Shown piece after piece: positions 22,353 to 34,997 of a stretch of 64,000 nt of DNA (its first letter is position 1; each line of letters begins with the position of its first letter). The translations under genes and the position numbers were made by a program. Origin of the DNA: Tetraselmis striata (lineage: Eukaryota; Chlorophyta; Chlorodendrophyceae; Chlorodendrales; Chlorodendraceae); assembly GCA_006384855.1 (NCBI GenBank), contig VCJN01003009.1, positions 1 to 64,000 of the forward strand, given 5' to 3'. Under the pieces are notes generated by a model. That model saw only the letters and a program-made list of their open reading frames with translations, did no database searches and had not been told where the DNA came from.

Positions 22353-25300
22353 TCACTGGATGGCGAAGACTCCGCTGGCAGCTGGTTTAGCCTTGGCAAC
22401 AGCCTCCATGATCCCTTTGTTCTTCTGCTGCAGTTGTTCCTGCAGCTCCCGCAGCTCCTTCTGATACTGCTGCTGTTGACGGTGCAGCTGCTCCTCCACC
22501 GAGGCTCCGCCAACTTGCGGCGCAGCAGACGTGGAAGCCCCCACGCCTTTGTGCGGGGCGCGTCGCTGCTGCCGCCCTCCGGTGTTGCCTTCCGCATCCG
22601 CCTTGAGCTGCCGATTCTCAGCCAGAAGCGCCAAATTCTCTGCCTCCACCTTCATCTTCGCCATCTCCGCCTCCATCAACGCCGCCTCCACGCTGCCGAG
22701 GTGCTCCGCGGGCTGCTCGCTGGCCTTGCCCGCCAGGCAGGCGGCGCCCTTCGCCCTGAAGTCCGCCACGTTCTCCGGCTTCACCCACTCCGTGCAGCCG
22801 TCCTTCGGGCTCGTCTCCTTCTGCAGGCCCAGCTTGTGCGGCTCCCGCCAGCCCGGGTGCTTCTCATCCAGCAGGGCCGCCAGCTGTGCCGCGGAGCGCT
22901 CCAGCACCAGCGCCTCGTTCTCGTTCGCCTTGAGCTCGGGCCGCTCCGCCGCACTCTCCGCCTCGTCCAGCAGCCCCTCCGCCTTGGCGCCGATGCCCTC
23001 CAGCGCGCTCTCCACGTCGCCGCGCTGCATGTCGAAAGTCTGGCTCAGCACGTCCAGGCCCTCCTGCTGCAGCGTGTCCAGGCTGCTCGTCATCTCCTGC
23101 AGGAAGCCGCCCAAGTCCGGCACCAGGATGCCCGCCAAGCGGCCGGCCAGCGCAGCGGCCTTCAGCACTGTCGCGGCGACCTTCAGATACGGCACCGCCT
23201 TGACCAGAACCTCCTTTGGGCATGCCAGGATGAAGCCCTTGCCGTCGTTGGTGGCCGCTCGGGTCATGTCCACCTGGGATCAATGCAGACAGGGGCGATT
23301 AGTCCGCAAGATGGCCAGCGCAGCAAGGGGGGGGGGGGGGGGGTGTTTGCTTGGAACTCCCCCCACCCACCCGGGTGCACGTGAATGGCAACATTGATAT
23401 CCTTGCAGCAATCCCGCTACGGACTGCTCTCACTCGGCAACTGCCCCATCACAGTCCTTTTCCTTGAAATACCGGGGCGTTCCATGAGACCAAGCAGAGG
23501 TCCATGGTGGAACTTCCCCGACTACGGATGCCGGCGCACGCTGAAGGACGCAATTTGTAAGACCCCGATGCCCTGCCTATTTGCGTTTCACTTCGGGCAC
23601 CGGCTTACAAGACCGTTTGTAAGAACCCGCCCGGATTGATATGGCTGTGAGGCTGTAAGGGGTATAGGCCATGCCTGACTGCTTAGTACGACAACATGCG
23701 TTGTTTCATTTCTCCTGTATAGGTGTAATCTGCGTGCCATGACCATAATGTACTGGTAATGATTAACCCCAAATGCCTCACTTATGATAACTTTGCCGGC
23801 ACCCCAAGTTTCATGGCAATATTGGCGTACTTCAAAGCGTGTCGGCCCTGGCTGCGTTTTCACCGTCTATAACGAACTGCCATCATCGCAACCCGGCACA
23901 GACCGCTAAAGCTCGGCCCATTCCACCAACACGCGGGCGAGTAGTAGGGGCATGCCAAACAGATCAATACGCAGAACAGCCCTCACCGGGTCCACAAAGA
24001 AGACCGCCACCTGGTTGGTCATCCATGTCTTGGGGTTGAGCTTGCTCAGCACGCCGCCTTGCGGCTGGTGGGGCAGCAGCAGCACCAGGGTGGGCACGCT
24101 CTTGGCGCCGTGGCTCAGCAGCGTGGTCATCATGCGCCCCAGCACGCTCAGCTGCCCCACGACGTGGTCCATCTTGACGTGCAAGCCCTCATTGCTCTGC
24201 TGTATCTGCTTCAGCGTCGCGTCGTCCAGTGCCTTGCTGTCCAGGAAGGGGTGCTCCAGCACGCTGGCCATGCCGTAGGGGAAGTTTGCACGGCGCTGCC
24301 CCGGGTCCTTCACCAGCAGCTTCTCCACCAGGTCGAAGAGGGCCAGCTTGTCCGGCTGCCCCTTCGTCGCACGCAGCCGGCGCAGGTAGTGTCTGGCAGT
24401 GCCTTCCTCCCAGTCCGCCAGCCGCTGCAGGTCCTCCGGGTTGGCGATGTCATCCGTGTGGTCGTCCATGTGCCAGAGGCTGCTGCCGCTGCCCAGGTGG
24501 AACAGCGTGACGCCAAAGCCCCAGAGGTCCTGCGCCTCATCCGCAGTGAGCTGCTCCATGATGGGGCCCACCACGTGCTCAGAGCGGCGCTCCTCCGCCG
24601 CAGCTTTGTCGCACTCGATCAGTAGCTTGGCCACCTCCGGGGCGCAGTGTGCGCTGCTGGGGCGCTTGTTGCCAAGGGGCTTCCCGATCTGGGCGGAGGG
24701 CAGAAGCAGCAGTGGCAGAGTCAGTGGGCAAAGTGATCTCGTGGGAATTGAGACTCCGAGAGTGGGGGCTGGGGTACATAGGAGCAATCCACAGCGAAAG
24801 GGAGGGGCAAACGGTTCAACATGCCACTGCACGGATCAGAAGAGGGCCGAGACGGTGGAGCAGGACAACGTGGAAGCACTAAACCGGAAAGTTTAACAGC
24901 TTGGTAAAAGCCTACAAACACTGGATGTTTCTCTGACCTAGCTGGGCTGTTGACTTGGTCAGCACCTGGAATAGGCTGTGCAGTGCGTGTTTGGGTGCCG
25001 CAGTCAATTTGTCGTCTCCTCATCGGCGCCGATTGAGTATGGGAATAGCATACAAAGGGAGAGATCAAGTGTATAGACGTAATATAAGAAACTAAACCTG
25101 AAAGTGTGGCGGAAGTACTTGCAATACGTCGATATGAGTGCATATTTTGGGGAAGTATGTGCTACTAGGAGACGCTGATGTCAATGGCGACGGTATCTTG
25201 AGAAAACTGCAGTGTGTGTGCTGAGGTTAATTGACCGGACGCGATTCCAAACTCAGCCGGTATTACTCCAGGCTGCTCAAGTCTTCCAGGCATGTGGTAA

Positions 25301-28300
25301 GAGGAGGTCCCAACAACATCCCGTGTATACATGGAATTGAGCCCGCTCTCCATGTTGCCACTCAGGAGGTGAGGTGCGTTTGGTATTGGCAAGTGTCTAG
25401 TGAATATGGGTAAGTACCAATAGACCACGATACAAAAACTCCGCACCGTCCGACCAAACATGGCACGCGGCCCGGATGGTACATACCGTGACCAAACCCC
25501 AGGGGATAGGAGGGGGGGGGAGGGGGAGGGGGGGGCGGGAGAAGGGACAGCCCATGCGGAGAAGTGAATGCTTCGTGACAATGCGCTGAGCATTCCGGGG
25601 CATCGGCATCGGCGAGGCGCACCTCGGAAGCCACGTCCAGGTCGATCAGCTTGTAGGTGTCGCCACTGCGCATCACGTTGAGCGGCTTGATGTCGCCGTG
25701 GACGATGTCGCTCTTGTGGAGGTGATCCAGGGCGTTGGCCAGGTTGGTAGAGATGAAGCGCACCAGCGCCCAGTCGTCCCCAGCTGCGGCGCGGTCGTGC
25801 GTGATGGCGCTGCTGAGGCTGCGCTCTGCCTGCGGCATCACCAAGCAGAAGCAGTACTTGCTGTACTGGGCGTTGCGCCCAAAGTCCTTCCGCAAGTGCA
25901 CCTCCACCCCAGGGGCCTCCGTGCGCAGCCGCTGCTCGATGCCCGCCGCGCCAGAGACCTCGGCAGCGAGGTGCACCCGCAGCACGTTGACCACAAAGTC
26001 ACTGCTGAGCTGGTGCTGCTGCCGGAGCGCCACCTCGCGCAGGAAGGAGTCGCCCTGCCGCATCAGCTTCAGCGCCACCAGCTGCCCGCCCGCGTGCGTA
26101 TCCTCCGCCAGCAGCACCGTGCACGTGGCGGAGCGGTGCGCCACAGTAAGCACCCGGTACCGGCCCAGGAAGGCCAGCGCGTCGTCCATCCCTTGACGGC
26201 ATTCGCCGCATGCCTGCCAGTATGCGCTGCGGCCGTCCAGCGTCCAGCCATGCGCCAGCTCTTGGCGCGCCTCCACCGCCCGGCGGACGCCCTCAGCTGC
26301 CTCTTTCAGGGACACGATGTCGTGCCAGGCAGTGAGCGCATCCGGGGTGGCGGCCACGTTTGGCGAGCCAAACGCAGCAACCATTGCCAGAAGGACCGCC
26401 ATTGACGACGATGCAAACTGATGCGGCAGCTGCTCCTCAGAATCAGGTTCTGTCACCGCTGCCGGATGTGACGTCACCAGCGCCTCCACCACCTCCACCG
26501 GCGCCTTGTTCGCAGCTGCCCGGTGCAGCGGCAGGTTGCCCTTCCCGTCCTTCTCCTTGGCGCCGGGCTGGTGCGCCGCCAGCAGCAGCTCCACCACCTC
26601 CACTGGCGCCTTGTTCGCAGCTGCCCGGTGCAGCGGCAGGTTGCCCTTCCCGTCCTTCTCCTTGGCGCCGGGCTGGTGCGCCGCCAGCAGCGCCTCCACC
26701 ACCTCCACCGGCGCCTGCTTCCGAGCTGCCAGGTGCAGCGGCAGCCTGCCATCACTGTCCTTCTCCGCCGCCCCGGCCTGGTGCGCCCGCAGCAGCGCCT
26801 CCACCACCTCCACCGGCGCCTTGTTCATGGTGGCCAGGTGCAGCGGCCCGCCAATCCAATGTTTCTCCTTGGCGCCGGCCGGGTGCGCCGCCAACAGCGC
26901 CTCCACCACCTCCACCGGCGCCTGGGTCGAAGCTGCCCCGTGCAGCGGCAGGTAGTCAAACCTGCCCTTCTCCGCCGCGCCGGCCTGGTGCGCCGCCAGC
27001 AGCGCCTCCACCACCTCCACCGGCGCCTGGTTCTCAGCTGCCCGGTGCAGCGGCAGGCTGCCACCACTGTCCTTCTCCGCCGCGCCGGCCGGGTGCTCCG
27101 CCAGCAGCGCCTCCACCACCTCCACCGATGCCTGATTCTCAGCTGCCCAGTGCAGCGGCAGCTTGCGATAACTGTCCTTCTCCGCCGCGCCGGCCTGGTG
27201 CGCCGCCAGCAGCGCCTCCACCACCTCCACCGGCACCTTGTTCCCAGCTGCCAGGTGCAGCGGCAGTCTGCCATCACTGTCCTTCTTCTTGGCGCCGGCC
27301 TGGTGCGCTTCCAGCAGCGCCTCCACCACCTCCACCGGCGCCTGGTTCCCAGCTGCCCGGTGCAGCGGCAGCCTGCCCTTCCTGTCCTTCTCCTTGGCGC
27401 CGGGCTGGTGCGCCGCCAGCAGCGCCTCCACCACCTCCACCGGCGCCTGCTTCTCAGCTGCCCCGTGCAGCGGCAGCTTGCCATCACTGTCCTTCTCCGC
27501 CGCGCCGGCCGGGTGCGCCGCCAGCAGCGCCTCCACCACATCCACCGGCGCCTTGTTCATGGTGGCCAGGTGCAGCGGCAGCCTGCCATCACTGCCCTTC
27601 TTCGCCGCGCCGGCCTGGTGCGCCGCCAGCAGCGCCTCCACCACCTCCACCGGCGCCTTGTTCACAGCTGCCCGGTGCAGCGGCAGGCTGCCACCACTGT
27701 CCTTCTCCGCCGCGCCGGCCGGGTGCGCCGCCAGCAGCGCCTCCACCACCTCCACCGGCGCCTGGTTCCCAGCTGCCCGGTGCAGCGGCAGCCTGCCATC
27801 ACTGTCCTTCTCCGCCGCGCCGGCCTGATGTGCCGCCAGCAGCGCCTCCACCACCTCCACCGGCGCCTTGTTCACAGCTGCCAAGTGCAGCGGCAGGTTG
27901 CCATACTTGTCCTTCTCCGCCGCGCCGGCCTGGTGCGCCGCCAGCAGCGCCTCCACCACCTCCACCGGCGCCTGCTTCTCAACTGCCCAGTGCAGCGGCA
28001 GTCTGCCATACCTGTCCTTCTCCGCCGCGCCGGCCTGATGTGCCGCCAGCAGCGCCTCCACCACCTCCACCGGCGCCTGCTTCTCAACTGCCCAGTGCAG
28101 CGGCAGTCTGCCATACCTGTCCTTCTCCTTGGCGCCGGGCTGGTGTGCCGCCAGCAGCGCCTCCACCACCTCCACCGGCGCCTTGTTCACAGCTGCCCGG
28201 TGCAGCGGCAGCCAGCCATCACTGTCCTTCTCCGCCGCGCCGGCCTGGTGCGCCGCCAACAGCGCCTCCACCACCTCCACCGGCGCCTGGTTCCCAGCTG

Positions 28301-29177
28301 CCAGGTGCAGCGGCAGCCTGCCATCACTGTCCTTCTCCGACGCGCCGGCCGGGTGCTCCGCCAGCAGCGCCTCCACCACCTCCACCGGCGCCTGGTTCCC
28401 AGCTGCCCGGTGCAGCGGCAGCCTGCCGTTCCTGTCCTTCTCCTTGGCGCCGGGCTGGTGCGCCGCCAGCAGCGTCTCCACCACCTCCACCGGCGCCTGC
28501 TTCTCAGCTGCCCCGTGCAGCGGCAGCTTGCCATCACTGTCCTTCTCCGCCGCGCCGGCCGGGTGCTCCGCCAGCAGCGCCTCCACCACCTCCACCGGCG
28601 CCTTGTTCATGGTGGCCAGGTGCAGCGGCAGCCTGCCATCACTGCCCTTCTCCGCCGCGCCGGCCTGGTACGCCGCCAGCAGCGCCTCCACCACCTCCAC
28701 CGGCGCCTGGTTCTCAGCTGCCCGGTGCAGCGGCAGGCTGCCATAGCTGTCCTTCTCCGCCGCGCCGGCCGGGTGCGCCGCCAGCAGCGCCTCCACCACC
28801 TCCACCGGCGCCTTGTTCTGGACAGCGCAGTGCAGCGGCAGCTTGCCATTGCCGTCCTTCTCCGCCGCGCCGGCCTGGTGCGCCGCCAGCAGCGCCTCCA
28901 CCACCTCCACCGGCGCCTTGTTCATGGCGGCGAGGTACAGCGGCAGCCTGCCAATACTGTCCTTCTCCGCCGCGCCGGCCTGGTGCGCCGCCAGCAGCGC
29001 CTCCACCACCTCCACCGGCGCCTGGGTCGCAGCTGCCCAGTGCAGCGGCAGCCTGCCATCACTGTCCTTCTTCGCCGCCGCTTGCGGGTCCGCCTCTAGG
29101 TGTGGCAGCACCTGTCGCCAGTCCGCCTCTCCACTCCACTTCTCGCACTCTTCCACCCATCTTGGGTCGTCCCCCAT
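22353..29177 (-). CDS. ankyrin-kinase protein, paralogue 2 (25 ankyrin repeats)
   Basis: Exons 29177-25623, 24688-23987 and 23273-22353 join in phase 0 with GT-AG ends to give about 1,725 residues. The start ATG 29177 gives MGDDPRWVEECEKWSGEADW, matching paralogue 3 from residue 4 on; an upstream GTG-initiated extension looks like 5' UTR. Kinase landmarks are intact: LVALKLMR, LREVALRQQ, HGDIKPLNVM, LIDLDVASE, and CAPEV and DLWGFGVTLF in exon B. Exon C has the same FILACPKEV and AGRLAGILVPDLG region, then a coiled coil about 22 residues shorter than in paralogues 1 and 3. Intron 1 is 934 bp because of an insertion; intron 2 is 713 bp. One ankyrin unit has 34 residues (HWIGGPLHLATMNK). Likely a cytosolic protein kinase whose ankyrin array binds partners; ligand and substrate unknown. 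Confidence 0.85.
24867..25456. other. ~590-bp insertion in intron 1 of ankyrin-kinase paralogue 2
   Basis: Introns 1 of paralogues 1 and 3 are 338 and 334 bp. Paralogue 2 shares their flanks (GAGACGGTGGAGCAGGACA on the left, CATGGCACGCGG on the right) but has extra, relatively AT-rich sequence between them. I see no clear inverted repeats, target duplication or ORF. Confidence 0.55.
26455..29080 (-). repeat. ankyrin array 2, 105-bp tandem units (25)
   Basis: Units 4-8 and 14-18, counted from the N-terminus, match in their variable residues (for example GSDGRLPLHLATMNK then DSDGKLPLHGAAEKQ). This gives a 1,050-bp higher-order period. Confidence 0.9.
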
Positions 29178-29418
29178 GGCCACCACCTGGGGGCACCCAG
29201 CCACCTTACTCCCACTCCTGCTGCTCCTTAAGGCCCCCTACAATGGCCCGGATGACCACCAGCCACGGCGGTGGAAGTGTGTTGCACAGCCCCTCCCGCG
29301 AAACGGGTGCGCGGTGTCGTGGATGAGGGTGAGTGCTTTCCCTGTGAACAGGTGGTGGAGACGCTCAGATGCTCCGGTGATTCGGGTAACTTACGGCGGC
29401 CCAGAGGATGCTGCTCTT

Positions 29419-29975
29419 CACCTGGGTGCGTTCAGGAGACTAGCTCCCACCACGGTGAAAGGCTACTGGAAACAATAAGTAGGACACGTCGCGGCGGCGG
29501 CGCAGAAGCGCATGCCGCATGCCGCCCGCGTGATAATTCGTCAGTGATCGTGCGCGCGGTGCGCCCCGCGCCGTAATCGTGCTGCCCGCCCGCCACCGAC
29601 AGCAAGACATGCCCCGTGAAACCAAACCCCTCACACCAAGACATGCGCTGCCGACGTTTCAGACTTCTCACGCCGGCCGTGTGACCAAACCTTATGTACC
29701 CCTGCTGACGATTGTGGCGACGACGGGTGACGATGCCCGCTCCGGCGTCGTTGGCGACGACGACGGTATTTGCCGAGCGATAAATAGGAGCCCAGTAACG
29801 GCAGCCCTCTCGCACCCCAGTAAGTCCCCGACCTCCTGCCCGTACGTACCCTAAAAGCCGCCGAGGAGCTGTCGTTTACAAGACTGTACTGCGTGTACGT
29901 CCACCTGCCAGGACTCAACGCAGCGACTCCCAAGAGCCCAAGCCCTTCCACTTCGCCGTCACCACGGGCTCGCGG
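29419..29975 (+). pseudogene. UTP15-like WD40 gene fragment, locus copy 2
   Basis: The first remnant reads HLGAFRRLAPTTVKGYWKQ; the donor is ATAAGT here instead of GTAAGT in the other copies. The second (29912-29975) reads SDSQEPKPFHFAVTTGSR before GTGGGA and a C run. It has the same layout as copies 1 and 3, head to head with ankyrin-kinase gene 2. Confidence 0.45.
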
Positions 29976-30119
29976 GTGGGATACCCCCCCCCCCCCCCCC
30001 CCCCCGCCCCCTCCCCAGGGTGAGGGGTGGGGCTGGGCAAAGGCCTACAACAGGGCAGCTCAGGCTGGTAGCACGGCAATTGGGGGGAGGGGGGGGAGGG
30101 GGGGCGGGGTCGAGGCACG

Positions 30120-31290
30120 AGAGCCGTGTTCTCCGTGTGTGTGTGTGTGTGTGCCTGTACCAACGGTTGATAGATACCATTAAGAATATAATGTATAAAC
30201 CACCATCAGATGCACTGAACTAGCTGGGTGGGGGCATTTGCTGCTGTTGAGCACACCCGCATCAGGACACTCACACAAAGCACAGCGCCACCAATGCATT
30301 TGGGCGCGCTGTGGGCCGCTGTGGTTTCTGACGTCATGGCAAAAAGAAAGGGAACAACCACGTTAATCAGGATACACCGCGAACACAGCATGGAACAATC
30401 TCGGACTCCGTGGCGCATGCTTAGCAAAGCAGCAGACTAGACACCGTGACCCATGAACCCAGTAGCGCCTGCAATGTGACGCTACTCGCCCGAGGCAAAG
30501 GTGGGCAGCTGGGAAGGGCATTCCTTCTTGGGGTGAGGAGGCTCGGACTGATTAAGATGGCATGCAGCGGGCCGCCCTGCCAGCACTGCACGAGAAGCAC
30601 GGGTTCGTGAACTGCTGAGAAGGCTGCCAGCCGGCCGTGCTGCGCAGGGAAGCGAGTTGCAACGGATTCTGAATACTGTTATCACTGTCCTTGCCACGCG
30701 GCGGCGGCGGCAGCGTGTGTTTTGCCCCAAAGTGTGTTTCCCCGGCCGGATGCGCGGACCTGCTGTCCCCGGACGCGCTACTGTAGAAATGGCGGGTCAA
30801 GGTCAACCGGGTGGAAGGCCGCCCAGCATTCGGATGCCATCAGCCTGCTTCCGTGGGCTAGGGAGCGCCCTGTGGTTGTGCTCCACTGTAATTGCGCTGA
30901 TGGGAGTCGGATCCTTGCCGTCCCCCATCCCCCCACCCCCACCACCCCTGGCTGGCTTCCTTTCGAGTACCAAGCTGCTCCAGGGGGGGGGGGGGAGCAG
31001 GGTGTGCAGTCGCTGTTTAAAGGCAACAGAGATAACAGGACTAAGTTTTCGATTCGCGAGTGGTGTATCAAGTGCGAATCGAAAACTGTAGTTATGTCTG
31101 ATGGGCCAAAGCAAGACATCCTGGATATGAGCTGTTGTATGTTGGCCTGTCGTAATGTACATGAATCCCGCTCTCACTATTTCTTCCGTCACATCAGTGT
31201 GTTTAAACTTGATTATATTATGTAATTCATCGCACCGAGCCGTCGTCAGTTGGAGTAGCTGAGACTTGTAGAGGTGGATGCGCGCCGCTG
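30120..31290. other. spacer of locus copy 2
   Basis: Holds a (GT)n tract (30134-30153), a decayed copy of the GWQPSENF-type fragment on the minus strand (about 30486-30740), a G run (30985-30996), and the segment ATGTCTGATGGGCCAAAGCA shared with 18350. No intact gene. Confidence 0.45.
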
Positions 31291-31640
31291 TTATGCGCCC
31301 TCTTCTACATCCTCGCGCGCGGGGTGGCCGGTCTTTGAATCACAAAGCGTCCTCACATGATATCGCGGATAAATACGATAGTCTACCTTGACAAAACAGG
31401 TGTGTATCTCTCCTACATACCGAGGTGAACATTCTGCCGGCGTCCTCTGGTATCTATGGGTGACGACACGCCTATCAGAAAGGGCCTTGTTGTAAGCCTG
31501 AAAATGGGCTCGCATGCAATTCGTAGGAACATTCGCTCCTTAGTTAGTTGCTCTATAGTTGCGTCTGGAATAGGCCTCTGGCAGGTAGGGCACATTCTTA
31601 TCCGCAGTGCTTTTGTTACCGCGCCGACTACTGTAGCAGC
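31291..31640 (-). pseudogene. exon-like fragment with a CPTCQRPIP motif, copy 2
   Basis: Close relative of 18505-18890 with the same order RIRMCPTCQRPIP and then, in another frame, YVGEIHTCFVKVDYRIY. It is a fragment only. Confidence 0.3.
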
Positions 31641-31959
31641 GCCGTGCACTGATATATCGTGACTTGAAGAGGAAGGGAGGGGGGGCAAGAGGATGTGATG
31701 GTCTGTCACGCCCCGTAGTGTGGTAATCATCGTTGTATTGCCCAGCCGAGAAAGGGGCCGGCGTCGCAGCAGTACCCGCCCGCCAAAGACGGTGCTACGC
31801 GATCCACATCGGACTGCGCCGTTCACATTTGAACATGCATGACCTGTTTCTAAGCGTTATGGCACCCTACTGCCAGCCGCATCGGTCATGGAGGGCACAC
31901 GGTACCGGCGCCTTCCGGACTCTGGTCCGTGCCAAGAGCTTCGGAACGTCCTTGGGGAT

Positions 31960-33150
31960 GTCAGCCCGCGTGTTTGCGCTTTCTCGGCACAGTACACTTT
32001 CCTTGGACTTGGTGGGGCAGCAGGCGCACCATCGTGCCGGGGTGCGGCCCTCCCCGGAAAGGTAGAGCGTGGGGTGCCTCTGGCCGCACTGGAACTTCCT
32101 GTTGGTCCGGCATGTTCACTGCGGTGTCCAGTTTGGTGGGGCAGGAGGTGCACCACCGCGGAGTGTGAGACCCGGGGAGCCCAGAGGAGGGCTGCCTCTG
32201 CCCGCACTCGCACTTTTTACCAGTAGGTTCATGGCGTTGTCTGGCTTTGGATGGGCACATGGAGCACCACTGTGCAGCGGTGCACCTCTCGCCAGGGAAC
32301 CCGAAGCCGGCCTGCCTCTTGCCTCACTCGCACCTCTTGTCCACCACATTCGCTGCGCTGTCCGGCTTGATAAGGCAGGAGTCGCACCACCGCGCAGCGC
32401 TGCACCGCTCTCCAGGGGCCCCGGGGAGGGGACCCTCTTGCCACACTGACACCTCTTGCGCACCACATCCACCGCATCGTCCGGCTTGGTGGGGCAGGAG
32501 GCGCATCACCGAACTGAGTCGCGCCCCTCACTACGGCTGCACGGTTGCCGCTTGCCGCACGCGCACTTCCTGCCGCCCAAGTTCACTGCGCTGCCCGGCT
32601 TGGTGGGGCAGGAGGCGCACCACCGTGCAGAGCAGGGCCCCTGTTCAGGAAGGCCCATGCTAGGCTGGCTCCGGCCGCAGTCGCGCCCCCTGTTGTGCAT
32701 CACATCCCCTGTGGTGCCCGGGTTGGAGGGGTGCAATGCACACTGCGCAGCACTCGGACGCTCTCCGGGTGGATGCCACTGGCCGCAGCCGCATCTCTTG
32801 CCTCACCACATACTCTGCGCCGTCCGGCTGGGTGGGGCAGAATGCGCAGCACCGCGCTGTGGTGCACACCTTTCCAGGCAGGCCAATACATGGCTCACTC
32901 CTGCCGCACGCGTACGTCTTGGTCACCATATACATAGCGTTGTTGGGCTTTGATGGGCAGGAGGCACACCATCGAGCAGAGCTCCGCTCCTCGCCATGGA
33001 GCCCCACGGTGGGCTGCCTCTTGCGGCCTTGGCACCTCCTGGTCGCCACTCTCACTGCCTCGTGCGGCTTGGTGGGGCAAAATGCGCAGCACCGGGCAGA
33101 GCTAGAATCGTCTCCAGGGAGTCCAAACAAGGGCATCTTGCCGCTACGCT
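31960..33150 (-). pseudogene. cysteine-repeat (EsV-1-7-like) gene, locus copy 3, decayed
   Basis: The longest open part (33196-32660, minus) holds four repeats in one frame: SGKMPLFGLPG..CAFCPTK, GRKRQPTVGLHG..CASCPSK, ACGRSEPCIGLPG..CAFCPTQ and a fourth. Further repeats follow in other frames, such as DCGRSQPSMGLP..CASCPTK and KCECGQRQPSSGLPG. I count roughly nine. Frame breaks show decay. Unlike the other two copies it is separated from its ankyrin-kinase gene by the inserted 1.7-kb duplicated block. Confidence 0.5.
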
Positions 33151-33725
33151 GGCAACTCTTGCCCAAGCCCTCCCACTTGGCCGTCACCACGGGCACGCGG
33201 GTCGGGAGTATAGGCCGAGGCCGGAGAGCGTCCCATTCCTAGCGGTTGAGTGGGGTCGAGGGGTGGGGGGCGGAGATGAGCCTTGTTTGAGCCGCTCCTC
33301 CTACCTTAACATGCACACACAGGTATGTCTCCTCGCAAACCTAGGGGCGGGTGGTGGGGGTGAGGAAAGTGGCCCTACGGCATCATGGCTCAGGTTGCTG
33401 TTGTTGGCGCGCCAGCGGTGGTTGCTTGCTGGGCGCGCAAAGACGAGGGGGCGGATGAGACGGATGGAGGAGCTACAGATGACGAAGGCAGGTCATTGTC
33501 CCGTCTCGCTGTCAGCGCTTGATTCTGTGAGGGAGCAGCAGCATGAGGGCTGATACGCGCCTGCTTGGATCTCACCCCCCCCCGCCCCCCCCCCCCCCCC
33601 CCCCCCCCGGCTTGACCACTACCACCGCCACACCGTTGCTGCCTCTTCCACCCGTTCCACCACCACGACCTCCACCGACCCCAAAGGCCTCGTTGAAGCA
33701 GCGGTGGGCTTGCGGCTGGATGAAG
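33151..33725. other. spacer with UTP15-like exon scrap and a long C run
   Basis: At about 33163-33206 the plus strand reads AKPSHLAVTTGTRVG, a fifth copy of the UTP15-like exon end. A C run at 33575-33608 is interrupted once by G. No intact gene. Confidence 0.45.
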
Positions 33726-34026
33726 GGTCTGACAGCGGTGCAGCTCCAGCCAGTGATGCTATCCTGCCAATTTTGGTAGCGGGTGTATCTGGGGAAAGCG
33801 AAGGGATGAGGGGGAGGGGGGGACTGCAGGCTGAGGTGTCCAGCCCTGCGCTTCCACTTACGACCACACTCACACACACATCGTCTCCATCTTGTTGCTG
33901 CCTTTTCCACGGCATCGCAGCTAAGACATGTGGGGCCGGGAAGGTGATGTAGGGACGGGGGGTGCAGGCTGAGGTTTGGTGATGGTGGTGGTATACAACA
34001 GCCAGTTGCAGCTTTACAGCCAAAGT

Positions 34027-34223
34027 GCAGCTTCGTGCGCTTCCAGGACCAAGCGCGCGGCGGCAGCCTGCGCCCAGGCCGGCGGCAAGCTGCTGGCCGC
34101 AGCCGGCGAGGCGGGCGTGATGCAGCCGTATGACTGCGCCAGCCACCGGAAGCCCTGCCACGTCACTCGCATCTCGCCCTGCACGGCGCACGCCCTATCT
34201 GGCGGCGATGTCGACATCACGCG
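34027..34223 (+). pseudogene. UTP15-like WD40 exon fragment, copy B
   Basis: Same content and same frameshift as 19194-19390, so the lesion predates the duplication. Confidence 0.5.
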
Positions 34224-34775
34224 AGCCCCCCCTCAGGAGCCCCCTCCCATCCATCTGCCTTTGGGCACGTCCTCCGCATTTCATTCAGTCATCGATTCAT
34301 TCACTCCCCCATTGCACCGGAATGTTGCCGCGCAACACAATATGTTTCTTCATTGTGAACTTTATAATGCGATAAAACCAATGACTGGTGTGTGTGTGTG
34401 TGCGCGCGCGCGCGTGTGTGTGTGTGTTTGTGCCTCTGAGTCTTTGGTACTTTGAAAGTCAGCAACGGGTAATAGATACCATTAAGAAAGAAAATGTATG
34501 GACAACCATCTGATGCACTGGACCAGTTGGGTGGGGCTATTCGCTGCTGGTGAGCACACCCACTTCACGACACCCTCACAAAGCACAGCGCCACCGCTAC
34601 ATTTGAGCTCGCTACATACCGCTGTTTCTAATCCCACGACTGCGAAGAGAGGGTGAAACATTGTTTATCAGAATACACCGCAAATACAGCATGCACGAAT
34701 CTCCGACGCGGTTGCGCAACGCAGAAGATTATTTGCTGTGCGTGTGAACCAACAGCGACTGTAATGTGGCGCTAC

Positions 34776-34997
34776 TCACCTGAGGGTGCAGGCGGGCAGC
34801 TGTGAAGGCCATCTTTTCTTGGGGTGAGGGGCTTGGACCGGAAGAGACGGCACGCAGCGGGTCCTGCCGGCTCTGCACGAGTAGCGCAGGCTCGTGAAGT
34901 TCTCAGAGGCCTGCCAGCCGGCCGTGCTGCCCAGGGAAGCAAGTCGTAACGGAATCTGCATAATGGTATCACTGTCCTTGCCACGCGGCGGCGGCAT
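34776..34997 (-). other. unidentified exon-like fragment (GWQ.SENF), copy B
   Basis: Nearly identical to 19948-20169; reads STAGWQASENFTSLRYSCRA on the minus strand and ends at the same donor-like site. Function unknown. Confidence 0.3.

Noticed and set aside
26360..29326. Plus-strand ORF of 988 codons opposite ankyrin array 2, and an 858-codon ORF in another plus frame
   Set aside because: The 105-bp unit is a multiple of three and happens to lack stops in several frames, so every frame stays open across the array. The translations are Pro- or Arg/Leu-rich periodic sequences without domains.
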